Assembly: GCF_010723305.1 (NCBI RefSeq)
Contig: NZ_BLKW01000002.1
Location: 496,001-560,000 of the forward strand
Length of the DNA stretch: 64,000 bases
Source: Mycobacterium botniense
GTDB taxonomy: Bacteria > Actinomycetota > Actinomycetes > Mycobacteriales > Mycobacteriaceae
Direction: 5' to 3'
Shown here: piece after piece, positions 28,429-38,923 of the stretch
Numbering within the stretch: the stretch's first letter is position 1
How the letters are laid out: every line of letters begins with the position of its first letter
The notes under the pieces: generated by a model
Database searches by the model: none
What the model was told of the DNA's origin: nothing
What the model saw: only the letters and a program-made list of their open reading frames with translations
Program-made: the position numbers and the translations under genes

Positions 28429-28740
28429 TTACATGTGCGGGACGGTGTCGGGGATGTGGTAGAAGGTGGGGTGGCGGTAGATCTTGTCCCCGCTGGGCGC
28501 AAAGTAGGGGTCTTTTTCGTCGGGGCTGGACGCGGTGATCGCCGCTGAACGCACCACCCAGATGCTGACCCCTTCGTTGCGCCGGGTGTAGACGTCGCGG
28601 GCATGCCGCAACGCCATCGCGTCGTCGGCGGCGTGCAGGGATCCGACGTGGACGTGGTTGAGGCCACGCTTGCCGCGGACGAACACCTCATACAGCGGCC
28701 AGTCGCCGTCGATCGTCTCTGCACTGTTGTCGCTGCTCAT
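28429..28740 (-). CDS. paaB: Phenylacetyl-CoA epoxidase small subunit PaaB
   Basis: 103-residue subunit that bridges PaaAC heterodimers. [38 protein letters not shown] and [12 protein letters not shown] are hallmark segments. The ATG overlaps the paaA stop by four bases; the frame is open further into paaA but that part has no PaaB similarity. It is separated from paaC by 26 bases. Confidence 0.96.
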   Translation of the reverse strand: MSSDNSAETIDGDWPLYEVFVRGKRGLNHVHVGSLHAADDAMALRHARDVYTRRNEGVSIWVVRSAAITASSPDEKDPYFAPSGDKIYRHPTFYHIPDTVPHM

Positions 28741-29663
28741 GCTGTTTGCTGCTCCGCGGAACGGCGGGCGAAGGCCATGGCGGCCTCCCGCACCCAGCGG
28801 CCCCCCTCGTGGGCGGCCTTGCGGGCGGCGAGGCGGTCGTCGTTGCACGGGCCGTGCCCGTTGATGACGGCGGTGAACTCGGCCCAGTCCGGTGGGGTGA
28901 AGTCGTAGCACCCGCGCTGCGCGTTCCAGGCCAGCGCGGGATCGGGGAAGCGCACCCCGAGCGCCTCACCCTGCGGGACGGTCATGTCCACGAAACGCTG
29001 CCGGAGCTCATCGTTGGTGTGGCGTTTGATGCCCCACGCCATCGACTGCGCCGTGTTGGGTGACTGGTCGTCGGGCGGGCCGAACATCATCAGCGCCGGC
29101 CACCACCATCTGTCGACGGCGTCTTGCACCATGGCGCGCTGCGCGTCGGTGCCGCGCATCATCTGCATCAGCAGCTCATAGCCCTGCCGCTGGTGAAACG
29201 ACTCTTCTTTGCAGATCCGGATCATCGCCCGCGCGTACGGGCCGTAGGAGCTGCGGCACAACGGCACCTGGTTGCAGATCGCCGCGCCGTCGACCAGCCA
29301 GCCGATCACGCCGACGTCGGCGTAGCTGAGCGCCGGGTAATTGAAGATGGACGAGTATTTGTGCTCGCGGGCAAGGAGTTTGGCGGTCAGCTCGGCCCGG
29401 TCGGCGCCGAGGGTCTCCGCGGCCGAGTACAAGTAGATGCCATGGCCGGCTTCGTCTTGCACCTTGGCCAGCAGGATCGCCTTGCGGCGCAGCGACGGAG
29501 CCCGGGTCAGCCAGTGTCCCTCCGGCTGCATGCCGATGATCTCCGAATGGGCATGCTGGGCGATCTGGCGGATCAGGGTCTTGCGGTAGCCGTCGGGCAT
29601 CCAGTCGCGCGGCTCCACCCGCTGCCCGGCGGCGATGACCTCCTCGAACTCGCGTGGGCTCAC
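28737..29663 (-). CDS. paaA: Phenylacetyl-CoA 1,2-epoxidase catalytic subunit PaaA
   Basis: 308-residue diiron oxygenase subunit that epoxidises the ring of phenylacetyl-CoA. Iron-ligand motifs are visible in [13 protein letters not shown] and [15 protein letters not shown] (each E-x-x-H). [19 protein letters not shown], read in two parts, matches the N-terminal region. The GTG start has GAGGAGAG five bases upstream and lies 10 bases after the paaG stop. The longer open frame beyond it runs into paaG and is not used. Confidence 0.96.
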   Translation of the reverse strand: MSPREFEEVIAAGQRVEPRDWMPDGYRKTLIRQIAQHAHSEIIGMQPEGHWLTRAPSLRRKAILLAKVQDEAGHGIYLYSAAETLGADRAELTAKLLAREHKYSSIFNYPALSYADVGVIGWLVDGAAICNQVPLCRSSYGPYARAMIRICKEESFHQRQGYELLMQMMRGTDAQRAMVQDAVDRWWWPALMMFGPPDDQSPNTAQSMAWGIKRHTNDELRQRFVDMTVPQGEALGVRFPDPALAWNAQRGCYDFTPPDWAEFTAVINGHGPCNDDRLAARKAAHEGGRWVREAAMAFARRSAEQQTA

Positions 29664-29673
29664 CGCACTCTCC

Positions 29674-30468
29674 TCACCGTCCGGTGAAGGTGGGACGCTG
29701 TTTGCCCACAAACGCGGCGACCGCGGATTTGTGGTCGGCGGTGGCGCCCAGCTGGGCCTGGGTGCGGGCTTCCCGCGCCAGCACATCAGCCAGCTCAGCC
29801 CCACTGTTTTCGGCGATCAGTCGTTTGACGGCTTTGAACGCCATGGTCGGGCCGCTCGCCAATTGTCGTGCCAGCGCGTTGGTTTCGGCCTCGACGTCGC
29901 TGTCGGGCACCACTCGGTGCACCAGCCCCCAGGAGTGGGCGGTGCCGGCGTCGACCGTCTCACCCAGCAAGAACAGGCCGGCCGCCCGGCTCGGCCCGAT
30001 CGCCGCGGCCAGGGTGGCGCTCAGCCCGGAGTCGGCGGCCAGCCCGATACCGCAGAACGCGGTGGCGAACTTGCTGTGCTGCCCGGCGACCCGGATATCC
30101 GCACCCAGCGCGATCCCCAGCCCGGCGCCCACACAGGCGCCGCCGATGCCGGCGACGACGGGAACGCCGATCGCGTTGAACGCCATCATGATCGGGTTGT
30201 AATGCTGGGTGATGGTGTCCATTGCCCGCGCCGGGTCGGCCCGCAGCGCCTCGGCGTGCTCGGCGAGATCCTGGCCGACGCAGAAGTTCTTGCCCGCCGC
30301 GGTCACCTGCACCGCCCGCACCGCAGGATCCGACCCCGCCGCCGAAAGTGCTTTCAGCAGCTGCTCTTTCATGACGTTATTCAGCGCGTTGGACGCCGCC
30401 GGCCGGTCCAGCACGATGGCGGCGACCCCCTCCTCGACGCGGTAGCCGACGCACGCGGTCTCGGTCAT
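29674..30468 (-). CDS. paaG: Enoyl-CoA isomerase, probable 1,2-epoxyphenylacetyl-CoA isomerase
   Basis: 264-residue crotonase-fold protein, first gene of the paa operon. The oxyanion-hole segments are [16 protein letters not shown] and [35 protein letters not shown] and the catalytic Asp in [12 protein letters not shown] are closer to PaaG than to the hydratase PaaF. PaaG converts the ring epoxide to oxepin-CoA. The ATG has GAGGAGGAA seven bases upstream. Its promoter region holds a 22-bp sequence nearly repeated before paaZ. A general enoyl-CoA hydratase label would be the cautious alternative. Confidence 0.87.
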   Translation of the reverse strand: MTETACVGYRVEEGVAAIVLDRPAASNALNNVMKEQLLKALSAAGSDPAVRAVQVTAAGKNFCVGQDLAEHAEALRADPARAMDTITQHYNPIMMAFNAIGVPVVAGIGGACVGAGLGIALGADIRVAGQHSKFATAFCGIGLAADSGLSATLAAAIGPSRAAGLFLLGETVDAGTAHSWGLVHRVVPDSDVEAETNALARQLASGPTMAFKAVKRLIAENSGAELADVLAREARTQAQLGATADHKSAVAAFVGKQRPTFTGR

Positions 30469-30541
30469 GACGGCGTTCCTCCTCGCGGGTGGGCGGTGAC
30501 GCGGCGGGCTCGCGCCCACCGCACCCTCGAGAGTTCACAAT

Positions 30542-30563
30542 AACCTACCTTTCGGTCAGTAAT
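30542..30563 (-). promoter_or_regulatory. Candidate PaaR operator upstream of paaG
   Basis: Read toward paaG, this 22-bp stretch begins ATTACTGACCGAAAGG and ends TAGGTT. It matches 19 of 22 positions with the element at 31329-31350 before paaZ. The half-sites ACC and GGT give it partial dyad symmetry. It lies 74 bases before paaG and about 77 before the chosen paaR start, so it could serve the whole divergent region. Confidence 0.6.
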
Positions 30564-30639
30564 CAAGGTGGCGGCGCGCTGGGTCGTGACCGGTGCCGCG
30601 GCCGCGGGTGAAATGCCAGGGGATGCGAGGGGAAATGCG

Positions 30640-31275
30640 ATGATGTGCGGTATGGCCGTGCCGTCTTCGCGTCCCGCCGGCCGGGTGGGCCGTCCAGGCT
30701 ATGACCTGGACTCGCTGCTCGCGGTCGCCGTGGCGGTGTTCAACCAGCGCGGCTATGACGGCACCAGCATGGAGTATCTGGCAAATCGGCTGGGGATTAC
30801 CAAATCGGCGATCTACCACCATGTGCCCGGCAAGGCCGAGCTGCTGCGGCTGGCGGTCAACCGGGCGCTGGACGCCCTGTTCGCGGCCACCAGAGAGCCG
30901 GACACCACCACCGGACCGGCCCTCGACCGGCTGGAAAATCTGGTTCGCCGCAGTATTCACGTGCTGGTCGAGCAGCTGCCGTATGTCACGCTGCTGCTGC
31001 GGGTGCGCGGCAACACCACCGTCGAGCGGCGCGCGCTGGCGCGTCGCCGCGAATTCGACCACCTCGTCGAACAGCTGGTGCAGCAGGCCCGCGACGAGGG
31101 CAGCGTGCGCACCGACGTGGACCCCGCCCTCGTCAGCCGGCTAATTTTTGGCACGGTCAACTCGCTGGTGGAGTGGTACCGGCCGGCCCGCGGCCTGGGT
31201 GCCGACGAGCTCGCCGACGCGGTGGTCGCGGTGCTCTTCGACGGGCTGCGGGTGACGCGCCCGGATTCGCGCTAG
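30640..31275 (+). CDS. paaR: TetR-family regulator, probable phenylacetate repressor PaaR
   Basis: About 211 residues. The N-terminal TetR helix-turn-helix TSMEYLANRLGITKSAIYHHV is classic. An Arg/Gly-rich tail (GRVGRPGYDLD) precedes it, and a ligand-binding helical domain follows. The ATG used has GAGGGGAA five bases upstream; an ATG four codons later (MAVPSSRPAG) is the alternative, and codons further upstream are probably non-coding. It stands between the two divergent paa transcripts, beside both copies of the candidate operator. In other bacteria PaaR represses paa genes and is released by phenylacetyl-CoA; applying that here is inference from context. Confidence 0.85.
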   Translation: MMCGMAVPSSRPAGRVGRPGYDLDSLLAVAVAVFNQRGYDGTSMEYLANRLGITKSAIYHHVPGKAELLRLAVNRALDALFAATREPDTTTGPALDRLENLVRRSIHVLVEQLPYVTLLLRVRGNTTVERRALARRREFDHLVEQLVQQARDEGSVRTDVDPALVSRLIFGTVNSLVEWYRPARGLGADELADAVVAVLFDGLRVTRPDSR

Positions 31276-31328
31276 CGAGGCGCCGCGCGGGGTTCCCCCT
31301 TGACGGCCGGGCATTGTGCTGCCACCGT

Positions 31329-31350
31329 ATTACTGACCGAACGGACGGTT
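31329..31350 (+). promoter_or_regulatory. Candidate PaaR operator upstream of paaZ
   Basis: Begins ATTACTGACCGAACGG and ends ACGGTT, with ACCG and CGGT half-sites in partial dyad. The first 13 bases are identical to the element before paaG on the other strand; only three of 22 positions differ. It ends 18 bases before the paaZ ATG, so bound protein would block transcription or leader clearance. Confidence 0.6.
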
Positions 31351-31368
31351 GGAAAGGAGCTCGCTGGG

Positions 31369-33423
31369 ATGGCGGCGCTGTTGCACAGTTACGTGGCCGG
31401 GCAGTGGAGCACCCCGCAGGACGACGGCGTGCCGCTCGCCGACGCCGCCACCGGTGAGGAGGTGGCCCGCTACTCGACGCGCGCCCTGGATTTCGCCGCG
31501 GTGGTCGACTACGCCCGGCGGGTGGGCGGTCCGGCGCTGCGTGAGCTGACGTTCCATGAACGGGCCGCGGCGCTCAAGGCGCTGGGCAAGCGGCTGATGG
31601 GCGCCAAGGACCAGTTCTACCCGCTGTCGTTTGCCACCGGGGCCACCGCGCGTGACTCGGCGCTGGACGTCGACGGCGGTATCGGGGTATTGCTCAGCTA
31701 CGCCAGCAAGGCAGTGCGTGAACTTCCCAACGACACTGTTTATCTCGACGGGGGAACTGAAAGCATCGGACGCGCGGGAACATTCGTCGCCCAGCACATC
31801 TACACCACACGGCCCGGTGTCGCGGTGCAGATCAACGCGTTCAACTTCCCGGTGTGGGGGATGCTGGAGAAACTGGCGCCGGCGTTTCTGGCGGGGCTGC
31901 CCACCATCGTCAAACCCGCTCATCAAACCGCCTACTTGACCGAGCTGGTGGTGCGGCACATCGTCGAGTCGGGTCTGCTGCCGGAGGGCTCGCTGCAGCT
32001 GGTGTGCGCCAGCCCGGACGGATTGCTCGAGCAGCTCGGCGAGCAAGACGTCATCGCGTTCACCGGCTCGGCGGCCACCGCGGCGCGGCTGCGCAGCCAC
32101 CCCCGGGTCGTCGGCGCCGGAGTGGGGTTCAACGCCGAGGCCGATTCGCTCAACTGCGCCATCCTGGGTCCCGACGCCGGCCCCGGCACACCTGAATTCG
32201 ACTTGTACGTCAAGCAGTTGGTGGCCGAGATGACCAGCAAGGCGGGGCAGAAATGCACCGCCATCCGCCGCGCCCTGGTGCCGCGTCCGCTGCTCGACAC
32301 GGTGGCCGACGCCACGGCGGCCCAGCTGGCCGCGGTGGTCGTCGGCAAACCCGATCTCGACGGTGTCCGGATGGGCCCGCTGGCCAGCACCGCGCAGCGC
32401 GACGAGGTGCTGCGCGCGCTGAAGAGCCTCACCGACGCGGCCCGCCTCATCAGCGGCGATCCGCAGCATGTCGCGGTGGAGGGCGCCGACCCGGATCGCG
32501 GGGCCTTCCTGCCGCCGCTTTTGCTGCGCGCCGACGACAACACCGCCGACGCCGTGCACGAGGTGGAAGCCTTCGGGCCGGTGAGCACGCTGATGCCCTA
32601 CGGCGATATCGACGAGGCCGTCGCGCTGGCCATCCGGGGCCGGGGCAGCCTGGTGGGATCTGTCATCACCCACGATCCGGAAGTCGCGCGCCGGGTGGTG
32701 CTCGGCGTGGCCGCGTATCACGGCCGCCTGCTGGTGCTGGACCGCGACGACGCCAAAGAATCCACCGGGCACGGTTCGCCGCTGCCCACCCTGGTGCACG
32801 GCGGGCCCGGACGCGCGGGCGGGGGCGAGGAGCTCGGCGGCATCCGCGGTGTGTTGCACTACATGCAGCGCAGCGCCGTGCAGGGCTCCCCCGACATGCT
32901 CACCGCGGTCGCCGGGCGCTGGATCACCGGCGCGGCCCGGCACAGCGGCGGTGTGCATCCGTTCCGGAAATACCTGGAGGAGCTGCGGATCGGCGACACG
33001 ATTGTCGGCGGTCCGCGCGCGGTGACCGCCGAGGATATCGCGCAGTTCGCCGCGTTGACCGGGGACACCTTCTACGCGCACACCGATCCGGTTGCGGCGG
33101 CGCAAAACCCGCTGTTCGGGGGCATCGTGGCGCACGGTTACCTGGTGGTGTCACTAGCGGCGGGTTTGTTCGTGGAGCCCAGTCCCGGCCCGGTGTTGGC
33201 CAATTTCGGCGTCGACAATCTGCGCTTTCTCACCCCGGTCAAACCCGGTGACAGCCTGACGGTCACCCTCACCGCGAAACAGCTGACCCCCAGGGCTTCC
33301 GCGGATTACGGGGAGGTGCGCTGGGACACCGTGGTGACCAACCAGGACGGCGCGGCGGTCGCCACCTACGACGTGCTGACACTGGTGGCCAAGCGGCCCG
33401 CCGGCCAACCCCGGGAGGTTTGA
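31369..33423 (+). CDS. paaZ: Bifunctional oxepin-CoA hydrolase / 3-oxo-5,6-didehydrosuberyl-CoA semialdehyde dehydrogenase
   Basis: 684-residue fusion enzyme that opens the oxepin ring and oxidises the resulting aldehyde. The N-terminal aldehyde dehydrogenase domain covers about residues 1-520: [11 protein letters not shown] carries the general base Glu and [14 protein letters not shown] the catalytic Cys. The C-terminal MaoC-like hydratase domain covers about 540-680 with [14 protein letters not shown] and [12 protein letters not shown], the Asp and His of the hot-dog active site. Both halves are present, so it is the full fusion and not the aldehyde-dehydrogenase-only form. The ATG has AAAGGAG nine bases upstream. 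It is divergent from paaG-K and co-directional with paaR and the EthD gene. Confidence 0.96.
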   Translation: MAALLHSYVAGQWSTPQDDGVPLADAATGEEVARYSTRALDFAAVVDYARRVGGPALRELTFHERAAALKALGKRLMGAKDQFYPLSFATGATARDSALDVDGGIGVLLSYASKAVRELPNDTVYLDGGTESIGRAGTFVAQHIYTTRPGVAVQINAFNFPVWGMLEKLAPAFLAGLPTIVKPAHQTAYLTELVVRHIVESGLLPEGSLQLVCASPDGLLEQLGEQDVIAFTGSAATAARLRSHPRVVGAGVGFNAEADSLNCAILGPDAGPGTPEFDLYVKQLVAEMTSKAGQKCTAIRRALVPRPLLDTVADATAAQLAAVVVGKPDLDGVRMGPLASTAQRDEVLRALKSLTDAARLISGDPQHVAVEGADPDRGAFLPPLLLRADDNTADAVHEVEAFGPVSTLMPYGDIDEAVALAIRGRGSLVGSVITHDPEVARRVVLGVAAYHGRLLVLDRDDAKESTGHGSPLPTLVHGGPGRAGGGEELGGIRGVLHYMQRSAVQGSPDMLTAVAGRWITGAARHSGGVHPFRKYLEELRIGDTIVGGPRAVTAEDIAQFAALTGDTFYAHTDPVAAAQNPLFGGIVAHGYLVVSLAAGLFVEPSPGPVLANFGVDNLRFLTPVKPGDSLTVTLTAKQLTPRASADYGEVRWDTVVTNQDGAAVATYDVLTLVAKRPAGQPREV

Positions 33424-33734
33424 TGCATCTGGTCTGTGTGTGTTACGGCCAACCCGCCGACCCGGCGGCGTTCGACGACTACTACACCCGCGTCCACATC
33501 CCGCTGGCGCTGAAAATCCCTGGGCTGGTGAGTTTTACCACGGGTAAATGCCGTTCGCTGGATGGTTCGGGCCCGCCCTGTTATCTGGTGGCCCGATTGG
33601 GGTTCGCCGACGCTGACTCGCTCACAACCGCCCTGCGCTCCGCGCAGATGCGGGCCGCCGGCGCCGACGTCGCCAACTTCGCCACCGGCGGGGTGACGAT
33701 GCACCTCGAGGAGCACAACGTCATCCTCGGCTAA
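33423..33734 (+). CDS. EthD-family protein
   Basis: 103-residue dimeric ferredoxin-like fold protein. [21 protein letters not shown] and HIPLALKIPGLVSF are the EthD pattern of an N-terminal strand, the DxxY helix and the His-containing strand. The start overlaps the paaZ stop by one base (TGATG), so it is translated with PaaZ. EthD-like proteins act in degradation pathways as small accessory or lyase-like factors; none has a firm role in phenylacetate catabolism known to me. A helper of PaaZ, or a spontaneous-product scavenger, is speculation from position. Confidence 0.82.
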   Translation: MHLVCVCYGQPADPAAFDDYYTRVHIPLALKIPGLVSFTTGKCRSLDGSGPPCYLVARLGFADADSLTTALRSAQMRAAGADVANFATGGVTMHLEEHNVILG

Positions 33735-33780
33735 CGCGGGTCGTTGACGGCAGCCGGCCGGGGCCGCGTGTCGGTGATCC

Positions 33781-33820
33781 CGGGCGGGCCGCAGGTGCGG
33801 CCGACCCCGGGGTCCGCCCG
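33781..33820. terminator. GC-rich nested stem-loops between convergent genes
   Basis: Outer arms CGGGCGG (33781-33787) and CCGCCCG (33814-33820) enclose GGCCGC-AGGT-GCGGCC and the palindrome GACCCCGGGGTC. It lies in the 147-bp gap between the convergent EthD and VOC genes. There is no T-tract, so this would be a non-canonical, mycobacterial-style terminator for both directions; this is inferred from position and structure. Confidence 0.5.
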
Positions 33821-33881
33821 GTGGGCGCCGGCCCCGTCGGTGTTGCCGATGATCGGGTGGCTACTGAAGCGCTAGCAGCGG

Positions 33882-34235
33882 TTAGCGGTTCAGCGGTTTG
33901 TAGAACACCAGTCCGTTGCCCTTGTTGTCGTAGACCACGGCGCGGCGTTCGTGGGCGTCGTCGTAGGGGCCCTTCGCGATGCCGCCGCCGCTGGCCTCGA
34001 CCGCTTTGGCCGCGGCGTCCACGTCGGCGGTTTTGATGCCCACGACAACCTGCCCGGGTATGGGGTGGTCCACCGCCGTCGCCAACGCCAGGGTGACCGG
34101 CCCGCCGTCGAGGGCGGCGAAGTGGGCACCATCGCGGAACTTCAACGGCATCCCCAGGGTCTCGCTGTAGAACTTGATCGACTCGTCCAGGTTGTCCGTG
34201 GACAGGATGATCATCTTGACTTCGTGGTCGCTCAC
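33882..34235 (-). CDS. VOC-family (glyoxalase/bleomycin resistance-like) protein
   Basis: 117-residue vicinal oxygen chelate fold protein. Two beta-alpha-beta modules are visible: VKMIILSTDNLDESIKFYSET with LGMPLKF, and QVVVGIKTADVDAAAKAVEA with AVVYDNKGNGLVFYKPL. The GTG start has AAGGAGG at ideal spacing, so it is preferred over an upstream TTG. Members include glyoxalases, dioxygenases and resistance proteins; metal ligands are not clear enough to choose. It stands alone between the paa region and a methyltransferase gene. Confidence 0.83.
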   Translation of the reverse strand: MSDHEVKMIILSTDNLDESIKFYSETLGMPLKFRDGAHFAALDGGPVTLALATAVDHPIPGQVVVGIKTADVDAAAKAVEASGGGIAKGPYDDAHERRAVVYDNKGNGLVFYKPLNR

Positions 34236-34414
34236 TGGTGCCTCCTTGTCGCTCAACCGCTTTCACACCTCGACCCGCACCGGACGGCGCCGGTTGGGCA
34301 CTCCTCGACGGTAGTACAGTGGCGCGGCGGCTGACCTGCCGGTGCGCGGGCTCGACTGCCGCGGCTGCGCCGGCGCGGCTCAGCGGTGAGCAGCCCGACG
34401 AACCGCCCCGGGTG

Positions 34415-35359
34415 TTACCCCGCCCGCTGCGCGGAGACGAACAGATTGCGCGGGGCGGCGTCTTCGATCTCCGTGGGCGGTCGTCGCCCGTAGCCGGCCA
34501 TCAGCTCCGCCGACGGGGTCACCGTCACCTGCCAGCCGTGCCGGCGCAACCAGTCACCGACGTCGTCGCGCTCCTCGAAGTACCACAGCTCGTCGCTGCG
34601 CGGAACCTGACGGTGGGGGTCGGCGTTGGCCATCAACGCCTGGATACGCTCCATCCGCTGGCGGCGCCGCGCGCGGGCCTCGGGGTCGGCGAAGTCGGGT
34701 GCCAGCGCCTCGACCGCGACGCGGCTGCCGGTGACGGTCAGCGCGTGCACCCGGGTGAACAGCAGCTCCTGGGCCGCCGCCGGCAGATACGGCATCAGCC
34801 CCTCCGCTGACCACGCACTGGGCGCCGATGCGTCGAACCCGGCCTGCCGCAACGCCGTCGGCCAATCCTGGCGCAGGTCCACGGGGACAGCGACCCGCGT
34901 GCAGGCCGGCTCGGCGCCGTGGGCGCGCAATGTCGATGATTTGAACTCCAGCACCCGGGGTTGGTCGAGTTCGTAGACGGTGACACCGTCCGGCCACGGC
35001 AGCCGCCAGGCCCGCGCATCCAGCCCCGCCGCCAAGATCACCGCCTGCCGGATGCCGGCGTTGGTGGCGTCGAGGAAAAACGAGTCGAAGAAGGCGGTCC
35101 GCGACGCGAAGTAGTCGACCATCGCGCGCATGCGCCGCGGCAGGTCGGGTTCGGCGGCAACGACCTCGGCGGGCAGCTCGCGGGCCTCATACCAGCTCCA
35201 CACGCCGTCGCCGACGGTGTCGAGGAACACCCGGGCGAACGGATCGCGGATCAGCGGGTTGGCGCTTTCGGTTTCTGCCGCGCGCGCCGCCGCCACACCC
35301 AGCGCCGTCGCGCCCACACTCTCAGTGATCTCCCAGGTGTCGTTGTCAGTTCTTGTCAC
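34415..35359 (-). CDS. Class I SAM-dependent methyltransferase (mycobacterial TIGR00027 family)
   Basis: 314-residue putative methyltransferase of the large mycobacterial paralogue family. The N-terminal [19 protein letters not shown] and [13 protein letters not shown] are signature segments; [18 protein letters not shown] is the SAM-binding loop and [13 protein letters not shown] the acidic strand end. [12 protein letters not shown] is also diagnostic. The GTG start has AAGGAG seven bases upstream. Substrates are unknown for nearly all members. It is divergent from the VTT-domain gene. Confidence 0.9.
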   Translation of the reverse strand: MTRTDNDTWEITESVGATALGVAAARAAETESANPLIRDPFARVFLDTVGDGVWSWYEARELPAEVVAAEPDLPRRMRAMVDYFASRTAFFDSFFLDATNAGIRQAVILAAGLDARAWRLPWPDGVTVYELDQPRVLEFKSSTLRAHGAEPACTRVAVPVDLRQDWPTALRQAGFDASAPSAWSAEGLMPYLPAAAQELLFTRVHALTVTGSRVAVEALAPDFADPEARARRRQRMERIQALMANADPHRQVPRSDELWYFEERDDVGDWLRRHGWQVTVTPSAELMAGYGRRPPTEIEDAAPRNLFVSAQRAG

Positions 35360-35459
35360 ACGCGCTCCTTTTCGGTCACCAACCCACCACCGCCGACCAT
35401 ACGTGAGGCGATCCCGCGTCCGGGACGGCCACTGTCGGTGCGGGACAATCGCCCTCAGC

Positions 35460-36170
35460 ATGGTCGACACCGACGGTTGGGTACCGCAATCCCGGCAGCG
35501 CCACATCGTGCGGCTGGCCGTGTTCGCCTGTGCGCTGCTCGGGCTGTTCTACCTGGTGGCCGTCCAGAGGGTCGTCGACATCGGGGTGGTGCAGCACGTG
35601 GTCGCGGCGAGCGGGCCGGCGGCGCCGCTGATCTATGTGCTGGCCTCGGCCGTGCTCGGGGCGCTGTTCGTGCCGGGTCCGGTCCTGGCCGCCAGCAGCG
35701 GTCTGCTGTTCGGTCCGGCCCTGGGCCTCGCCGTGACGCTGGCCGCGACGGTGGGCACCGCTGTCACCGCGAGTGTGGTCGGCCGCCGGGGCGGCCGGGC
35801 CGGCGCGCGGGCCCTGCTGGGTGCGGCCCGCGCCGACCGCGTCGACACGCTGATCGAACGGCTCGGGCTGTGGGCGGTCGTGGGTCAGCGCGTGATTCCC
35901 GGCATCTCCGATGCGCTGGCCTCCTATGCGTTCGGGGCGTTGGGGGTTCCGGTGTGGCAGATGGCGGTCGGCGCGTTTATCGGTTCGGCGCCACATGCAT
36001 TCGTCTACACCGCGCTGGGCGCTTCGATCGCTGAGCGCTCCGGGCCGTTGGCCTATGCGGCGGTAGCGGTGTGGACCGTGACCGCCATCGTCGGCGCGTT
36101 CGCTGCGCGGCGCGCCTACCGGAACCGGCGGGGCCGCGCCGGCGGTGGCGGGCACACCGGGGTGCACTGA
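35460..36170 (+). CDS. VTT-domain (DedA/TVP38-type) membrane protein
   Basis: 236-residue polytopic membrane protein. It has an N-terminal hydrophobic helix ([17 protein letters not shown]), then the VTT core with [19 protein letters not shown] and [20 protein letters not shown]. The latter is the re-entrant loop with the conserved Arg and Pro that resembles the DedA motif. There are two C-terminal helices and a basic tail. Such proteins are lipid scramblases or transporters affecting membrane homeostasis in studied relatives. The ATG is chosen because the frame upstream overlaps the divergent methyltransferase promoter and gene. Confidence 0.85.
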   Translation: MVDTDGWVPQSRQRHIVRLAVFACALLGLFYLVAVQRVVDIGVVQHVVAASGPAAPLIYVLASAVLGALFVPGPVLAASSGLLFGPALGLAVTLAATVGTAVTASVVGRRGGRAGARALLGAARADRVDTLIERLGLWAVVGQRVIPGISDALASYAFGALGVPVWQMAVGAFIGSAPHAFVYTALGASIAERSGPLAYAAVAVWTVTAIVGAFAARRAYRNRRGRAGGGGHTGVH

Positions 36171-36236
36171 GATATCCGGCGCGACGCGCCGCCGCGGCGG
36201 GTTCGCAACTCGGCCCGCGGCGTATACGGTGATCGG

Positions 36237-38807
36237 ATGGCTACAACACTGGACGCGACCGCGACCATCGCCGAACTCCTGGCCGAGCACGGCCCCTTGC
36301 ACCTAGACGATATCGCCGCGCGGCTGCGCCAAACCGGGCAAGCCGAACCGGATCCGCTGCTGGGTGAGGTTCTCGATGAAATCAGTTGTCCAGCACGGCA
36401 ATTGGTTGACGATCGCTGGGTGTGGCTGCCGGCGCTGCTGAGCGGGCGCACCTTCACCCACCGGCTCGGCGCAGCCGAGATAGCCCACGACATCCTCACC
36501 GTGACCCCGGACCTGGATCCGATCAGCACGCTCTGCGAACACGAGCAGTACCGGCGGCTGGCCGACGGGTCGCCGGCGCGGGTCGTGCTCGAGGAGTTCG
36601 ACGGCGCGCTGCTGCAGCAGCGCGGCATCCCGGCCGGGGTGATCGACCCGAACGGGGCGCTGCTGTTGGCGCCGGGCACGCTGCGCGGGTTGGGCGTGGC
36701 CGAGGGCGACCTGCTCGGGGTGCGGCTGGACGAGCAGGGACTGGTCGTCGAGCGGGTCGCCACGCCACGGCACGCGGCCGAGGTGGCCGCCCGGCTGGCG
36801 GCCACCCTCGACGGTGATGAGCCGGTGTATTTCGCTGCGGCCGTGTGGACGGCGTGCGCGGCAGACCCGAGCCTCTTGCGCGAGCCGGCGCCGCCGTTGG
36901 GTGAGCTCGTCGGCGAGCACGCTCTGGCGCAGCGCGGCGAGTGGCTGGCACCCGCCGGGTTCGATTTCGACCGGTGGTTTTTCGAACGCGGGTGTGTGGC
37001 GCTGGCCGAGCGCCACGATCTCGACCCCGATGACGCGGTTGCGCTGTACACGTTGCTGCAGATCTACGACCAGCTCTCGCTGCTGATCGCGGCCGCCGAC
37101 GCGGACGCGGACGAGCCCCCCGCGGAAACGTTGGCCGCGGCTGCCGAGGACATGAGCAGGTCTCAGGCCGAGCAGATCCTGGGGCTGGTGGGTGAGCTCG
37201 GGGCCGTGCTGGCCGAACCGCTGCTGGCCGAAGTGTTGGTGGCCGAGACGGTCGGCACCGGCCGTGCCGGAGCGGCCGCGCTGGGCGTGTTCGCCGGGAT
37301 CCTGGAGCCGCGGGTGCCCCGCGCGGCGCGGGTGGCGTGTCGCTGGCTGCGCGCAGTGGCGCTGGAACGCATCGGCGATATCGAGGGTGCCGAAGGTGAG
37401 CTGCTGGCGGCCGAGTCGCTGGATCCGAACTGGCCGCTGCCGCTATTGGATCTGGCCCGTATCGCGTCCGATCGCGGCGACGCCGAACGGGGGCTGGCGT
37501 TGCTGCGCCGCGCTGACGCCGAGCCGGACCACCCGTTGGTGGAGCTGCTGGAGCTGCATCGCGCCGAGCCGCGCCGCGACCTGGGCCGAAACGAGCTGTG
37601 CTGGTGCGGATCTGGGCGCAAGTACAAAAAATGCCATCTTGGGCGTGAGCAGCTTCCGCTGACCGAGCGGGCGGGCTGGCTGTATGCGAAGGCGATCCAG
37701 CACACGCTGCGCAGCGGCTGGAACGACCTGCTGGTCGAGGTGGGCTACGAACGTGCTCGCTACAGCGCGGATGATCCCGACGCGTTGGAGGCGGCGCTGG
37801 GTGATCCGCTGGTGATCGACGCGGTGCTGTTCGAGGGCGGCGCGTTCGCGGAGTTCGTGGCGGTGCGCGGGTCGCTGCTGCCCGACGACGAGCGGCTGCT
37901 GGCCGAGCAGTGGCTGCTGATGCAACGCTCGGTGTTCGAGGTCGAGCAGGTGCGGCCCGGGCAGGGTGTCACGGTGCGCGATGTGCGCACCGGAGACCGG
38001 CACCAGGTGCGGGAGCGGTTGGGCAGCCGTCAGCTCAAGGCCGGGCAGCTGGTCTGCACGCGGGTGCTGCCCGCCGGGGACAGCAGCCGGTTTTTCGGTG
38101 GGGTCGAACCGGTTGGGCTGCACCAACGCGACGCGTTGATCGATCTGCTCGACACCGGGCCGGACCCGGTGACACTGGTGGCATGGCTGAGCCGCCGGTT
38201 CGCCCCGCCGGCGCTGGTCAACACCGAGGGTGATCCGCTGGCGCTCTGCGAGGCCAGCGTGCGCCCCGCCGACCCGGTCGCCCTGCTGCCCCTACTCGAC
38301 GACACCTACGACCGGGTCGAGGGTGATCGACCGCCGCGCTGGTTCGAACACGTCACGACCGGCGGCATGCAGCGGATCCGGGCCAACCTGGCGCTCGAGG
38401 ATGACACGCTGCGGGTGGAAACCAACAGCGAAATGCGCATGGACCGGGTCCTGGCCACGCTGGCGCGCCTGGACCCCGCGATGACGGTGCTGGAGGATTC
38501 TCGGCGCCCGATCCCGACCATCCGCGACGCCGCCAAGCTGGCCGGACAGCTGCCGAGTAGCGGAGCGGACGCGCTCGAACCCGACGACCCCGAGGTGGCA
38601 GCAGTTGTCGAGAACCTCATCCGCCGCTACGAGGCCGCCTGGCTCGACGAGCCGATCCCCGCGCTCGCCGGCCACACCCCGCGGCAGGCCGCCGACGACC
38701 CCACCCGCCGCGGCGACCTGATCAAACTCCTGGACACCTTCCCCGCCGGCGAATCCGCGCGCGGCGGCATGGATGCCGATCGGCTGCGCGCCGCGCTGCG
38801 CCTGTAG
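36237..38807 (+). CDS. Large SEC-C motif protein of unknown function
   Basis: 856-residue soluble protein. The N-terminal about 90 residues look like a winged-helix-like unit ([20 protein letters not shown]). The middle is Leu/Ala/Glu-rich and helical with tetratricopeptide-like stretches around residues 370-440. A SEC-C zinc motif, [12 protein letters not shown], has its ligands at C455, C457 and C466. The C-terminal 380 residues are unassigned, with [20 protein letters not shown] near the end. SEC-C motifs occur in SecA and in diverse nucleic-acid or protein-binding proteins. No enzymatic motif was recognised. It appears monocistronic. Confidence 0.78.
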   Translation: MATTLDATATIAELLAEHGPLHLDDIAARLRQTGQAEPDPLLGEVLDEISCPARQLVDDRWVWLPALLSGRTFTHRLGAAEIAHDILTVTPDLDPISTLCEHEQYRRLADGSPARVVLEEFDGALLQQRGIPAGVIDPNGALLLAPGTLRGLGVAEGDLLGVRLDEQGLVVERVATPRHAAEVAARLAATLDGDEPVYFAAAVWTACAADPSLLREPAPPLGELVGEHALAQRGEWLAPAGFDFDRWFFERGCVALAERHDLDPDDAVALYTLLQIYDQLSLLIAAADADADEPPAETLAAAAEDMSRSQAEQILGLVGELGAVLAEPLLAEVLVAETVGTGRAGAAALGVFAGILEPRVPRAARVACRWLRAVALERIGDIEGAEGELLAAESLDPNWPLPLLDLARIASDRGDAERGLALLRRADAEPDHPLVELLELHRAEPRRDLGRNELCWCGSGRKYKKCHLGREQLPLTERAGWLYAKAIQHTLRSGWNDLLVEVGYERARYSADDPDALEAALGDPLVIDAVLFEGGAFAEFVAVRGSLLPDDERLLAEQWLLMQRSVFEVEQVRPGQGVTVRDVRTGDRHQVRERLGSRQLKAGQLVCTRVLPAGDSSRFFGGVEPVGLHQRDALIDLLDTGPDPVTLVAWLSRRFAPPALVNTEGDPLALCEASVRPADPVALLPLLDDTYDRVEGDRPPRWFEHVTTGGMQRIRANLALEDDTLRVETNSEMRMDRVLATLARLDPAMTVLEDSRRPIPTIRDAAKLAGQLPSSGADALEPDDPEVAAVVENLIRRYEAAWLDEPIPALAGHTPRQAADDPTRRGDLIKLLDTFPAGESARGGMDADRLRAALRL

Positions 38808-38923
38808 CGGCCGGCGAACGGGCAACCGTTTTCAAAACTTCTGACACCACGTGCTGCGGCGCCGATGATCGGGGTTGCGCCGTTCAGCGTTTCGTCGCGG
38901 CCCCGGTAGCGCATCATGGAGGG

